Shown: positions 46,968 to 57,247, counted from the first letter of the stretch. The stretch is DNA of 64,000 nt from Atopostipes suicloacalis DSM 15692 (GCF_900129085.1 NZ_FQUF01000012.1:1-64000), one strand, 5' to 3'. Numbers and translations: made by a program. Notes: generated from the sequence alone by a model not told the origin.

Positions 46968-47705
46968 TTATCCAAGCAACTCAAAGGGCGTATCCACTAA
47001 CAAGCGTGCAATGATTTCTGATAGGTATTCTAGGTATCCTGTCAATAACAAAAGCCCCATAATCACCATCAAAACACCGCCAATTTTCATCAACTTTTCC
47101 GTATATTTTAAAATGTTGTTCATTCGCCCAATAAAATACGACACCAATAGAAATGGTAAGGTAAAGCCTAGTATATACAAGGTTAAATATAACAAAGGGG
47201 GAGCTCCTGTTGCAATCCCTATGAATAATATAGAAGAGAAAATCGGTCCAATGCAGGGGGTCCATCCGGCGGCAAAGCCTAACCCAATAAAGAAGCTCGA
47301 GAAATATCCACTAGCTTCTCTGTTTCGCATTTTACGGGTGTCTTTTAAAAGGGGGGGAATGTTGAGCCATCCAGCTGTGACGAGTCCCATGATAATGATC
47401 AGTAAACCGGCAATTCGTTGGATGAGTACGCTGTTTGAACCGGTCATCATTTGGGTAAAAAGATTGCCCATATAGCTGGCACCGAGTCCAAGACTAATAT
47501 AGACCGTTGAAACACCTATCAGGAAGACAACGGAGTGCAAAAGAAGTGTTTTTTTGAAGCCTTTTGAATGATTGGTTTTGACTTCAGTGACACTTGTTCC
47601 GGTAATATATGAAAGGTAAAGAGGCAGTAAAGGGAGCGTGCAAGGGGACAAAAAAGACAATGCACCAGCTCCGAAAGCTGCAAGGGCGGTTATTTCTGTT
47701 TCGAT
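46968..47705 (-). CDS. ccdA: CcdA-type thiol transporter, probable ATC start
   Basis: A six-helix membrane protein passing reductant from cytoplasmic thioredoxin to the exported thioredoxin-like partner. Redox Cys residues lie in LSFLSPCTLPLLPLYLSYIT and GWTPCIGPIFSS. The only standard in-frame start is TTG 47660, which begins at LSFLSPC and would remove the first half of helix 1. The conserved family prefix A-F-G-A-G-A-L-S-F is encoded upstream of it without any ATG, GTG or TTG. An ATC at 47705 lies exactly 8 nt after AAGGAGG, so initiation there is my preferred reading (246 residues). TTG 47660 also has a GGAG at 8 nt, so the shorter form remains possible. Confidence 0.75.
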   Translation of the reverse strand: METEITALAAFGAGALSFLSPCTLPLLPLYLSYITGTSVTEVKTNHSKGFKKTLLLHSVVFLIGVSTVYISLGLGASYMGNLFTQMMTGSNSVLIQRIAGLLIIIMGLVTAGWLNIPPLLKDTRKMRNREASGYFSSFFIGLGFAAGWTPCIGPIFSSILFIGIATGAPPLLYLTLYILGFTLPFLLVSYFIGRMNNILKYTEKLMKIGGVLMVIMGLLLLTGYLEYLSEIIARLLVDTPFELLG

Positions 47706-48328
47706 TGAAGTTTCCTCCTTTGGTAATATAGGATAAGGACTAACGTCAGCGTTAAAATCAGCAAAGGAATTGTATAAAACGTAAAGTTTAAATACACAAT
47801 CGGTTGATTTTTCATCAGTAAAAGATGAATCCCCATCGAGAAAAGAATAAAAAGTAACGGGTCGACTCTTTTAAATACAGGCGTAAAAGAGATGAGAAAA
47901 AGTAGCAGAATAAAATAGGCGATAAAAAGAATGGTCTGCAGATTTCCATAGAGAACATATAAGTAGAGGTGGTTAGTCAGACCAATAAAAAGAAACAATT
48001 GTGCGATGCTTTTCGATTTGGTCGGCTTCATCCACATTTTTTCGCCATATTTTAAGGTGCTATAAATTGTCAAAAGTAAAGACGCTATAAAAACAACACT
48101 GGATGAAAACATGAGTACACGATAAGGAAACTCGATAATCGCTTTGAAATGAAGCACTACATTCAGGGCAAATAGCGTCAGCACAAAGTTAAAAATAAAA
48201 TCCGTAAAAACAGACAAAATCGATTGCCTCTCTTTTTTAGAGCTTTCATTCAGCAAATACCAAATAAGCGCCCCCACCCCCACAATCAAAAACGATGAAA
48301 AAAATAGATTCGATGTTAAATAGCGCAT
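47690..48328 (-). CDS. Unknown membrane protein upstream of ccdA
   Basis: I do not recognise this 212-residue protein. It has about six hydrophobic helices (near residues 8-25, 40-62, 70-90, 108-125, 130-150 and 175-200), a few Lys/Arg-rich loops and a basic C terminus QRRKLQSKQK. No Cys pair or other catalytic motif is visible. Its last codons contain the AAGGAGG of ccdA, and its stop overlaps the proposed ccdA start, so it is coupled to the thiol-redox genes and may be a membrane partner of that system. Confidence 0.75.
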   Translation of the reverse strand: MRYLTSNLFFSSFLIVGVGALIWYLLNESSKKERQSILSVFTDFIFNFVLTLFALNVVLHFKAIIEFPYRVLMFSSSVVFIASLLLTIYSTLKYGEKMWMKPTKSKSIAQLFLFIGLTNHLYLYVLYGNLQTILFIAYFILLLFLISFTPVFKRVDPLLFILFSMGIHLLLMKNQPIVYLNFTFYTIPLLILTLTLVLILYYQRRKLQSKQK

Positions 48329-48530
48329 TGAAAACTCCTCAGTAAAATGACAATGATAGATTTTTTTCTTTTTAATTTCTAACCTTTTGAGTGGAAGTCC
48401 TCTTCTACCCTTTCAGATAGCAGAAAATTTCACTCAGAGTCCTTTAGTATAAAGCAAAAGCAAGCATTTCAACACCCTAATTTTATCTTTTTATCCCTAT
48501 TCTGCTTTATTTTTGTTTCTTTATTCTGTC

Positions 48531-48948
48531 GTTATTTCTGATTCAATCGTTAAATCAACACCGGCTTCTTTTAATAAATTCCCAATACTGCAGCGTTGAT
48601 CAGCAGAGACAATGGCACGTTCCACACCTGTATGGTCTTTTTCAGTTGCTGATTTTTCTAAGACGACTTTTGGATAATGCATAATTTTATATTTTCCGTC
48701 TTCTTTTGTAACTCCGTATCCATTGAAAAGTTAGCCACCGGTAGTTTTCGAACATCCATTAAACTGACTAGCGTTAAAGATAAGCAAGCACCAGCGGATG
48801 AAGCCAATAAATCTCTTGGCGCAAAGCCTTCGCCACTGCCTCCGGATTCTTCAGGGATTGCAATGTTTAAAGTTTCATGGTCACTTTCTCTTTGGTAGAC
48901 GCCCTTACCTTTACTAGCGCCTGCCCAATCTAAATGTAATTTTGTCAT
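48531..48948 (-). pseudogene. OsmC-family peroxiredoxin-like protein, frameshifted
   Basis: OsmC/Ohr-fold proteins reduce organic hydroperoxides through two Cys. The first frame (48948-48658) shows the fold up to FSMDTE: SGGSGEGFAPRDLLASSAGAC with the first Cys near residue 55. It then turns into an unrelated tail and stops. In the next frame, from about 48715, the protein continues TKEDGKYKIMHYPKVVLEKS ... ADQRCSIGNLLKEAG with the second Cys, to the stop at 48531. One base (probably a G of GAGGTT) is missing. Restored length would be about 139 residues, normal for OsmC. Confidence 0.85.
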
Positions 48949-49111
48949 TGATAATCTCTCCTTCTACTATTCAAATATCTATTTAAATATCTATTCAATT
49001 AATTAATTGAATGTTAGCATTAATGAGCTCATCAGTCAAAAAAACTAGTCTTATTTCTAAACTCGTCCTTACAGCAATCTTTCCTATAAATAATGATATT
49101 TAAATCAATAC

Positions 49112-49162
49112 AAAAACCTCTTCAAGAGGATTCATCTAAAATCTCCAATCGAAGAGGTTTTT
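49112..49162 (-). terminator. Terminator of the phosphoglucomutase gene
   Basis: AAAAACCTCTTC pairs with GAAGAGGTTTTT around a 27-nt loop; T run on the minus strand. Confidence 0.88.
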
Positions 49163-49172
49163 CTTTTTTTTA

Positions 49173-50684
49173 TTAGGCTAAAATCTTTTCTAATTTTTCT
49201 AGATTTAATTTATCGTATTTTTCGAAGAACTTAGCGAGTTGTTGGAACACTTTGTGATTGGATCCTTCGTGATCGTTTTCCACTTGGAGAACGAGTAAAG
49301 GCTCATGCAAACTCATCCGCAATAAAAACCATCCGCTCCCAAAGCCTTCTGACACATTCACGCGAATGCCTTCCGTGTTATCCGGTTCTCGGTCAAAACC
49401 AAGAGTCCGAGCCACAAATTCCTCTAAATTGCCAATCACTTGGTGCCCATATTCTTGATACTGCTCGTCTAATATCGTAAAGCGAACTTCTTGTGCTTCT
49501 GCCGGTTGCTTTAACTCTTTAATCAAGTCCCCTACTTTTTGGCCTTTCTGATTTAATTCAGGAAGCAACATCAAAATCTTCGCCACAACATAAGCTCCAT
49601 CATCTAAAAAATAATTTTCTCGAAATGCCGCATGACCACTTGTTTCGATAGCTAAAGGCGTCGAAGTGCCTTCTTGATTTAATTCAATCGCTTTATTAAT
49701 AACATTCCGGTAACCCGAAATATAGCGGTATTGTTTTCCACCTAAATTTTGAATAAAGGTTTTCAAATGAGAAGTCGTTGGTGAATTCGTCACAATCGTC
49801 GCTTCCGCTTCATCCGCTAATACAATCTGAGCCAACAAAGCAATCAAGTTATTTCGATTAATAAACTCGCCACTATCATCGACAACCGCCGCTCGATCAA
49901 CGTCCGTATCAAAAATAATACCCAAATCCGCCTTATTTTTTAATACCGCCCCTTGAATACTGGCCATCGCTTCTGAATTATCTGGATTTGGAATATGATT
50001 TGGAAAATACCCATCCGGATCTAAAAACTGACTCCCTGTCGTCTTAGCTCCTAATGGCTCTAATACATCCGCTGCAAAGAAGCCGCCTGCACCATTTCCA
50101 GCATCCAAAACAATATGTAAGTCCTCTAAAGGTTTTTCCAATCCTGTTCCCTCTTGAATCTTTTGGACTAAATCATCTGCATAATAAGAAATTAAATCAA
50201 TATCTTCTAAATGGCCCTCCCCTTGAGAAGCTACTCCAGAATCAGCATATTCGATTATTTTTTCCATATCCTCATGCTCGGCACCTCCTTCTTTTGTAAA
50301 AAATTTCAAGCCATTATGAAAATAAGGCAAGTGACTTGCTGTAATCATAATTCCGGCATCCGCATCGATTTCTGAAAACTGTGTCGCCATAAACATCGCC
50401 GGCGTTGTCGCCAAACCAGCATCTAAAATCGTCACCCCAGCTCCCATGAAAACCTCTACCAAAGCTTCTTTGATCGCTGGTCCTGAAACACGACTATCAA
50501 AACCGATGGCAATACGCATGGGCTTTCGTTGCACCTTTTTATCTTCTTTTAATAAGTTCAGAAACCCATTCGCAATCTTTTTAACTTCCTTTTCCGTTAA
50601 ATTCGCTTTGTGCTCTTTTGTATCGATCGCTATCCCGCGAATATCTGAGCCATTAATTAATTTCCCTAATGATGTATTTCCCAT
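49173..50684 (-). CDS. Phosphoglucomutase/phosphomannomutase
   Basis: Alpha-D-phosphohexomutase, 503 residues. The phospho-Ser is S117 in MITASHLPYFHNGLKFF; the usual TASHNP reads TASHLP, a variant found in a subgroup of these enzymes. The Mg-binding loop is IFDTDVDRAA near 255 and the sugar-recognition loop IETSGHAAFRE near 345, followed by the C-terminal phosphate-binding domain. Whether glucose or mannose phosphates are preferred cannot be told. Monocistronic, start ATG 50684. Confidence 0.93.
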   Translation of the reverse strand: MGNTSLGKLINGSDIRGIAIDTKEHKANLTEKEVKKIANGFLNLLKEDKKVQRKPMRIAIGFDSRVSGPAIKEALVEVFMGAGVTILDAGLATTPAMFMATQFSEIDADAGIMITASHLPYFHNGLKFFTKEGGAEHEDMEKIIEYADSGVASQGEGHLEDIDLISYYADDLVQKIQEGTGLEKPLEDLHIVLDAGNGAGGFFAADVLEPLGAKTTGSQFLDPDGYFPNHIPNPDNSEAMASIQGAVLKNKADLGIIFDTDVDRAAVVDDSGEFINRNNLIALLAQIVLADEAEATIVTNSPTTSHLKTFIQNLGGKQYRYISGYRNVINKAIELNQEGTSTPLAIETSGHAAFRENYFLDDGAYVVAKILMLLPELNQKGQKVGDLIKELKQPAEAQEVRFTILDEQYQEYGHQVIGNLEEFVARTLGFDREPDNTEGIRVNVSEGFGSGWFLLRMSLHEPLLVLQVENDHEGSNHKVFQQLAKFFEKYDKLNLEKLEKILA

Positions 50685-50807
50685 CTTCCCCCAACTTTCT
50701 TATTTATTTCATTCGTTTTAACGCTTTCATTTTATTCATAACTTTATGATACCATTTTACAAGGACTCCTGTAAATTAAGCCATTGGATGGAGGCGTAGA
50801 ATCGACG

Positions 50808-50841
50808 CTATTAGATATAACTTACACTCTATGTCTAATAG
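50808..50841. repeat. Hairpin C, copy 2 (34 bp)
   Basis: CTATTAGATAT and ATGTCTAATAG arms around a 12-nt loop, same length and arm sequence as the hairpin at 45773-45806. It stands alone in the gap between the esterase and phosphoglucomutase genes. Confidence 0.7.
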
Positions 50842-50927
50842 GCGTTATTTCAGCGACCATTTCATAAACAAAATTTAAGAAACTGACAATTATTCATCTT
50901 GAACTGACAATATATTTAATCATCGAA

Positions 50928-52184
50928 TCATCTAGAAGCTAACCACTCAAACAATGATATATCTTGGTCTTTTACTTCATCGTTATATACGTAAATCCAT
51001 GACCAATGATCATTATATTTATAAGACTTATTATCTTTTGTTTTATATTTTCCGCTAGTATCCACTATATTCTCAAAGGTTGTTACTTTTATTTCTTTAG
51101 CTCCTAAATGATTCAGTCTTTCTGCTATACTTTTTGCTGTTTTTTCAAATGAAACAACAGGATCGTTCTCTCCATGTATAAACCAAATGGGGATTTCTTT
51201 TATACGCTCCAATTTTTCATCACTCACCCACTCAGAGGCATAAGCTTGACAAATTGGGAAGGCCGCTGTAAACAATTCCGGATTTTCTAAAAGCAAGTTC
51301 ATTGTCATATAGCCTCCGTTAGAACCTCCTCCTAAATATATTCTATCCGTATCTATAGGATTTTTATCAATATACTCTTCTATCAAAGCGATTAAAGCTT
51401 TTGTATATTTACTTTGTCCTGTTTTCGTATACTCACCTTCGCCACTATCCATCCACATAGTGGGCGCTTGTGGAATCAAAACATAGGCTCCATCAAAATA
51501 GGACTGTATGTCATCTGAGACTAAAGCAACGACTTTATTTCCATATAAGACGATTCTAGGATCTGTTCCCCCTTCACCAGCTCCATGGAGTAAAATAATA
51601 AGTGGATGTTTAGATTTCTTGGTATCTGGCGTAAAAAAAGCATATGTCAGATTAATATCTCCATAATCTTCATCTTCATAATTAAATTCACTATATTCAA
51701 AAAGTGATGCTTCTGGTTCTAATACCTCTGTACAGTCGGCTGGTTTTAAAACGAATCCTTCAATTTTTTCTCCAGTCAAATTATAAATAGGTTGTGACAT
51801 CGTTACTTTATACTCTATAGGTTCATAAGTATTAAGACCCGTTTCAAAACTATATTTAAAAGGATTTGTAAAAATATTGTCTGGATGCACACTTAATTCT
51901 AGTGTCACATACTGAGAGCTACCCTGCAGTTTATTCCCCTTTTCATCAGAAAGATAATATTCCGGCATTCCAACTTCTTCATTACCTACTTCCGTCTTTA
52001 CTTCTTTCGAAGACGGCTCATAAGCTTCATAATTCTTTTTCGCTTCAACTTTAAAATCAGTATTTGAAAGATCGTTCACCTCTGATTTTAAATCAATAAT
52101 CATTTTCCAATAGCCTGGGCCCCAGTCAAAGCCTTTAGTTACTAGCTTAAATGTGGGTCTATTTTCATTATGCTCTTCTACCAT
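50928..52184 (-). CDS. Alpha/beta-hydrolase esterase with N-terminal Ig-like domain
   Basis: A 418-residue serine hydrolase of the PHB-depolymerase/EstA-like group. Residues 1-150 form a beta-rich N-terminal region, as in esterases with an Ig-like domain; 175-418 are the catalytic fold with oxyanion segment LLHGAGEGG near 200, nucleophile Ser288 in GGGSNGGYM, Asp341 in HGENDPVV and His393 in NDHWSW. No signal peptide, so it is probably cytoplasmic. The natural ester substrate is unknown; feruloyl or acetyl esters of plant polymers would suit the arabinan locus but this is only a suggestion. Confidence 0.85.
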   Translation of the reverse strand: MVEEHNENRPTFKLVTKGFDWGPGYWKMIIDLKSEVNDLSNTDFKVEAKKNYEAYEPSSKEVKTEVGNEEVGMPEYYLSDEKGNKLQGSSQYVTLELSVHPDNIFTNPFKYSFETGLNTYEPIEYKVTMSQPIYNLTGEKIEGFVLKPADCTEVLEPEASLFEYSEFNYEDEDYGDINLTYAFFTPDTKKSKHPLIILLHGAGEGGTDPRIVLYGNKVVALVSDDIQSYFDGAYVLIPQAPTMWMDSGEGEYTKTGQSKYTKALIALIEEYIDKNPIDTDRIYLGGGSNGGYMTMNLLLENPELFTAAFPICQAYASEWVSDEKLERIKEIPIWFIHGENDPVVSFEKTAKSIAERLNHLGAKEIKVTTFENIVDTSGKYKTKDNKSYKYNDHWSWIYVYNDEVKDQDISLFEWLASR

Positions 52185-52289
52185 TATTTTCCCCTATTCT
52201 TTTCTTCACTCATATTTTAAAAAAATTTTATGTAAATTTTAGTATAAAGCGCTTAAATAGAATCTTATTATATTTTATAACACATTCTG

Positions 52290-52469
52290 CTATTTCTCTA
52301 TTTTATTTTCAATTAACGAATGAAGCTTGAAGTTCTCTTTGTCAATTTTATAACTGAAAGTGAAGAGTAGCGACAATACGGCCAGTAAATCTAAAAACTT
52401 ACTGGTTCTTTCAAATGAGTCCCTTTTAAAGGATAAAATAGAACTCGCCACATAAAAGACTAAAGCCAA
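52290..52469 (-). other. Possible small membrane ORF or gene remnant
   Basis: A 59-codon frame starting at TTG 52469 encodes a hydrophobic stretch, a basic loop (SFKRDSFERTSKF) and a second hydrophobic stretch, ending KIDKENFKLHSLIENKIEK. The frame is open about 17 codons further upstream without a usual start, and no ribosome site is evident, so it may be the 3' remnant of a lost gene. Confidence 0.25.
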
Positions 52470-52501
52470 AATAATCTTTAAGAGAAACTTTATAAAAGAA
52501 G

Positions 52502-52549
52502 AAAGAGATTTAAAATCAGTGATTTGATTTTAAATCTCTTTTTATTTTA
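52502..52549. terminator. Strong 17-bp hairpin, bidirectional terminator
   Basis: AAAGAGATTTAAAATCA pairs perfectly with its complement over a 6-nt loop and is followed by TTTTATTTT. No gene ends just before it on the plus strand, so it may terminate transcription from the repeat array side or belong to the remnant at 52290. Confidence 0.65.
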
Positions 52550-52602
52550 ATTTCTACATATTTTACCTCTTTATCCCAATATAAAGTCGATTTTTTCCTT
52601 TA

Positions 52603-52961
52603 TCACACACTTATTCGTAATTTGTGTGCGGTGGAACCTCCTAGCGCGCAATTTTTCGTAATTTGTGCGTGATACAACCTCGTTGCACGCAATTATTTGC
52701 GATTTGTGTGCGGTACAATCTTCAGCACGCAATTTTTTACGATTTGTGTGCGGTATAATCTCCAGCGCGCAATTTTTCGTAATTTATGCGTGATACAGCC
52801 CCGTTACACACAATTATTCGCGATTTGTGCGTGATACTGCCTTATTGCACGCAATTTTTCGTAATTTGTGCGTGATACAGCCCCGTTACACACAATTATT
52901 CGCGATTTGTGCGTGATACTGCCTTATTGCACGCAATTTTTTCGCAGTTTGTGTGCGGTGG
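52603..52961. repeat. Array A2: nine 40-41-bp hairpin repeats
   Basis: Units begin at 52603, 52644, 52685, 52725, 52765, 52806, 52847, 52888 and 52929. Typical unit: stem CACGCA/TGCGTG or CACAC/GTGTG around ATTTTTCGTAATTTG-like loops. Units 5-6 and 7-8 are an almost identical 82-bp duplication. Stem sequences are close to array A1, 19 kb away, but loops and linkers differ. Confidence 0.92.
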
Positions 52962-53065
52962 CTAATTTATCAACTTTTTAAGTATATTTAGACGCTGCAA
53001 AAATTTTACAAGTGAATTAAATTATAGGAGATTCATCGTATTGAGGATGGGGTTGACCAAAAAAG

Positions 53066-53107
53066 AAATAATTTTTCCTTGACATTTCTCGAAAAATTAT
53101 TTATACT
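53066..53107 (+). promoter_or_regulatory. pyr operon promoter with flanking inverted repeat
   Basis: TTGACA (53079-53084), 17-nt spacer and TATACT (53102-53107): near-consensus. A perfect 11-bp inverted repeat, AAATAATTTTT at 53066-53076 and its complement at 53092-53102, brackets the -35 box and abuts the -10, a good place for an additional repressor. Confidence 0.88.
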
Positions 53108-53149
53108 TCTGAAAGTTTGATTAAGAATACATTTGGAGGCGGGAAGAAT

Positions 53150-53371
53150 ATGAAGACAGATAAGTTGACGTGCACATTAGATTTTAATCATCTTTCGAGT
53201 GTTTTCATTTTTCCTGATTTATTTCAAAATAAAAAATTTAATAGTTGTATTGGTTGGATATTCTTTCCTTCCAACCTTCTTACTATCGTGGTTGATCTTA
53301 TTGATTTCAATCGCGATATTTTTTTGTCCAAAATTAATCAAACTAAAGTAACAGACATCATTTACTTGTGA
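53150..53371 (+). CDS. Putative pyr leader peptide (73 codons)
   Basis: An open frame beginning ATG 53150 after GGAGGCGGGAAG and ending TGA 53371, 21 nt before pyrB. The encoded product (MKTDKLTCTLDFNHLSSVFI...) is rich in Phe, Ile and Asn and resembles no enzyme. T-rich codons form U tracts at 53201-53224, just before a hairpin (53252-53276), and the frame runs straight through a Rho-independent terminator (53285-53325). This is the layout of enteric pyrL, where coupling of the leader ribosome to UTP-starved, pausing polymerase prevents termination. I see no PyrR-binding motif. The peptide itself is probably dispensable. Confidence 0.6.
   Translation: MKTDKLTCTLDFNHLSSVFIFPDLFQNKKFNSCIGWIFFPSNLLTIVVDLIDFNRDIFLSKINQTKVTDIIYL
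53252..53276 (+). other. Possible transcription-pause hairpin in the pyr leader
   Basis: GGTTGGA pairs with TCCAACC around an 11-nt pyrimidine-rich loop. It follows the U-rich coding tract and precedes the attenuator, the position of the pause hairpin in pyrBI leaders. Confidence 0.5.
53285..53325 (+). terminator. Attenuator terminator inside the pyr leader ORF
   Basis: ATCGTGGTTGA pairs with TCAATCGCGAT-side bases over 11 bp including two G-U pairs, loop about 11 nt, followed by seven T at 53319-53325. It is wholly inside the leader frame, so a translating ribosome close behind polymerase would disrupt it. Confidence 0.75.
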
Positions 53372-53392
53372 ATATGAAAGGAGATCATCATC

Positions 53393-54277
53393 ATGAGACA
53401 TTTTCTAGAGGTGGAACAATTTAAATCAGAGGAATTTATTGGGTTAGCTGAAAGAGGAATCGAAATTAAAAATGGAGCTTCTTTAAATAAAAACGGAAAA
53501 AGTATTGTGAATATGTTTTTTGAAAGTAGCACACGTACGAAAATGAGTTTCGAAGTGGCAGAGAAGCAAATGGATTTTCATACATATAATTTCGATGTGA
53601 CAACAAGTGCAGTCAATAAAGGAGAAAGTCTCTATGATTCCATTCTTACCATGAAAGCTCTTGGAATGGATATTGCAGTCATTCGGCATCAAAATAATGC
53701 GTATTACAAAGACTTGTTGGATATTGGTATTTCCATTGTTAATGCAGGAAGTGGAAGTGGAGAACATCCTTCTCAATGTCTATTGGATCTGATGACGATT
53801 GTCGAAGAATTTGGAAGTATACAGGGACGGAAAATTGCGATTGTTGGTGATTTAAAACATAGTCGTGTAGCTAGAAGTAATGCAAAAATTTTACACGAAT
53901 TGGGTGCGACTCTTTATTTTTGTAGTCCTGAAGAATATTATGATGACGACTTCGAAAATTATGGAACGTATCAAATGATTGATGAAGTCATTTCCGAAGT
54001 GGATGTTTTAATGATGTTACGTATTCAATTTGAACGACATACGAGTAAGGCTCGATATATTGATACGGAGGCCGCTTATTTAAGAGATTATGGACTCAAT
54101 CAAAAAAGATATCAGCAGCTAAAAAAGGATGCGATTATTATGCACCCTGCTCCGGTTAACCGAGATGTTGAAATTGAGTCAAGTCTCGTTGAAAGTGAAA
54201 AGTCTCGAATTGTTCGACAGATGGAAAATGGGGTGTTTGCGCGAATGGCTATTTTAGAATGGGTGAAAGGTGAATAA
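53393..54277 (+). CDS. pyrB: Aspartate carbamoyltransferase catalytic chain
   Basis: Joins carbamoyl phosphate and aspartate, the committed step of pyrimidine synthesis. The 294 residues carry the carbamoyl-phosphate loop FFESSTRTKMSFE near 43, GEHPSQCLLDLMT near 122 and the HPAPVNRDVEI segment near 251. No regulatory pyrI partner follows, consistent with unregulated Gram-positive ATCase. AAAGGAG precedes the ATG, which is 21 nt after the leader ORF. The stop overlaps the pyrC start (TAATG). Confidence 0.97.
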   Translation: MRHFLEVEQFKSEEFIGLAERGIEIKNGASLNKNGKSIVNMFFESSTRTKMSFEVAEKQMDFHTYNFDVTTSAVNKGESLYDSILTMKALGMDIAVIRHQNNAYYKDLLDIGISIVNAGSGSGEHPSQCLLDLMTIVEEFGSIQGRKIAIVGDLKHSRVARSNAKILHELGATLYFCSPEEYYDDDFENYGTYQMIDEVISEVDVLMMLRIQFERHTSKARYIDTEAAYLRDYGLNQKRYQQLKKDAIIMHPAPVNRDVEIESSLVESEKSRIVRQMENGVFARMAILEWVKGE

Positions 54278-55538
54278 TGACAATATTACTTAAAAATGCC
54301 AATATTATTGAAGAAGACAATCAATTAGAGTTAGTCAATGTATTAATTCAAGATAAAAAAATTAATACAATAGATAATAAAGAGCATGAAGCAGATAAAG
54401 TTATTGATCTAAAAGGGAAATTATTGATGCCTGGGTTAGTAGATGTCCATGTTCATTTAAGAGAACCGGGTTTCACAGATAAAGAAACCATAAAAACAGG
54501 GACAAAAGCAGCAGCTAAGGGAGGTTTCACAACTATTTGTGCGATGCCCAATACCAACCCTATTCCCGATACTGTCGAAAAATATCGGGAGATTGAAGCT
54601 TTAATTGAAAAAGATGCGCTTGTAAAAGTTCAGCAATATGCACCGATTACCCAAAAACTAGTGAGTGGTGAATTGGTAGATTTCAAAGAAATTAATGCTT
54701 TTGCTTATACCAATGATGGCGTTGGCGTTCAAACAGCTTCGGTGATGTATGAAGCGATGCTACAAACTCAGGAAAATAATAAAAGCATTGTAGCTCATAC
54801 AGAAGATAATTCCCTTTTATATGGTGGCGTGATGCATGAGGGAAACAAAAATAAAGAACTTGGTCTAAAAGGAATAATAAGCGCAACTGAAAGTTCTCAA
54901 ATAGCTAGAGATGTCATCTTAGCTCAAGAAACAAAGGTACACTATCACGTCTGCCATGTCTCCAGTAAAGAGAGTGTTGCCGCCATTAAAATGGGGAAAG
55001 CGATTGGTGCAAATGTGACTTCTGAAGTCTCTCCTCATCATTTATTGTTATGCGAAGATAATATTAAAGAAAATAACGGAGCTTATAAGATGAATCCGCC
55101 TCTAAGAGCTCGTGAAGATAAAGAAGCCTTAATTCAAGCATTGTTGGATGGTGATATTGAGATTATCGCTACCGATCATGCACCTCATACTCAAGAAGAA
55201 AAAGCTTTAGGTTTTGACGGACCTTTTGGAATTATTGGTTTAGAAACGGCCTTTCCTTTACTTTATACCGAATTTGTTGAAAAACAAAAAATCTTCACCT
55301 TAGAACAATTACAAAATTGGATGAGTATTAAGCCTAAAGAGCTTTTCAACCTTCAAGGAAACTTTATGAAAATCGGAGATCTTGCAGATTTTGCGGTGTT
55401 TGATTTAGAAACAGAAGTAACTATTAATGAAAACTTTATTCATTCCAAATCAAGCAACACACCCTTTATGAATCAGCGAGTAAAAGGTGCCTGTGTGTTG
55501 ACCATGGTAGAAGGACAAATTGTATATCAGGAGGGCTT

Positions 55539-55542
<4 letters not shown>
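54277..55542 (+). CDS. pyrC: Dihydroorotase
   Basis: Cyclises carbamoyl-aspartate to dihydroorotate. Type I dihydroorotase of 421 residues: zinc ligands in VDVHVHLREPGFTDKE near 60, the AMPNTNP loop near 90, HVCHVSS near 232 and the catalytic Asp in IIATDHAPHTQEEK near 303. It overlaps pyrB by one base and pyrK by four, so the operon is tightly coupled. Confidence 0.97.
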
Positions 55543-57172
<1,630 letters not shown>

Positions 57173-57247
57173 TCGAATAAGATATACAGAATAATTTTAC
57201 AAACTCTGCTTCACAACAAATTTAGTTGTGTACTTATCCTAAATATT

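Noticed and set aside
52603-52625. ComX-type CIN box (TACGAATA) in array A2
   Set aside because: The match occurs once by way of the repeat loop and is not placed upstream of any competence or lysis gene.
53150-53371. Leader ORF as an ordinary small protein gene
   Set aside because: A Rho-independent terminator with seven T lies inside the frame and the peptide shows no domain. A regulatory leader explains all parts better, although expression of the peptide is not excluded.
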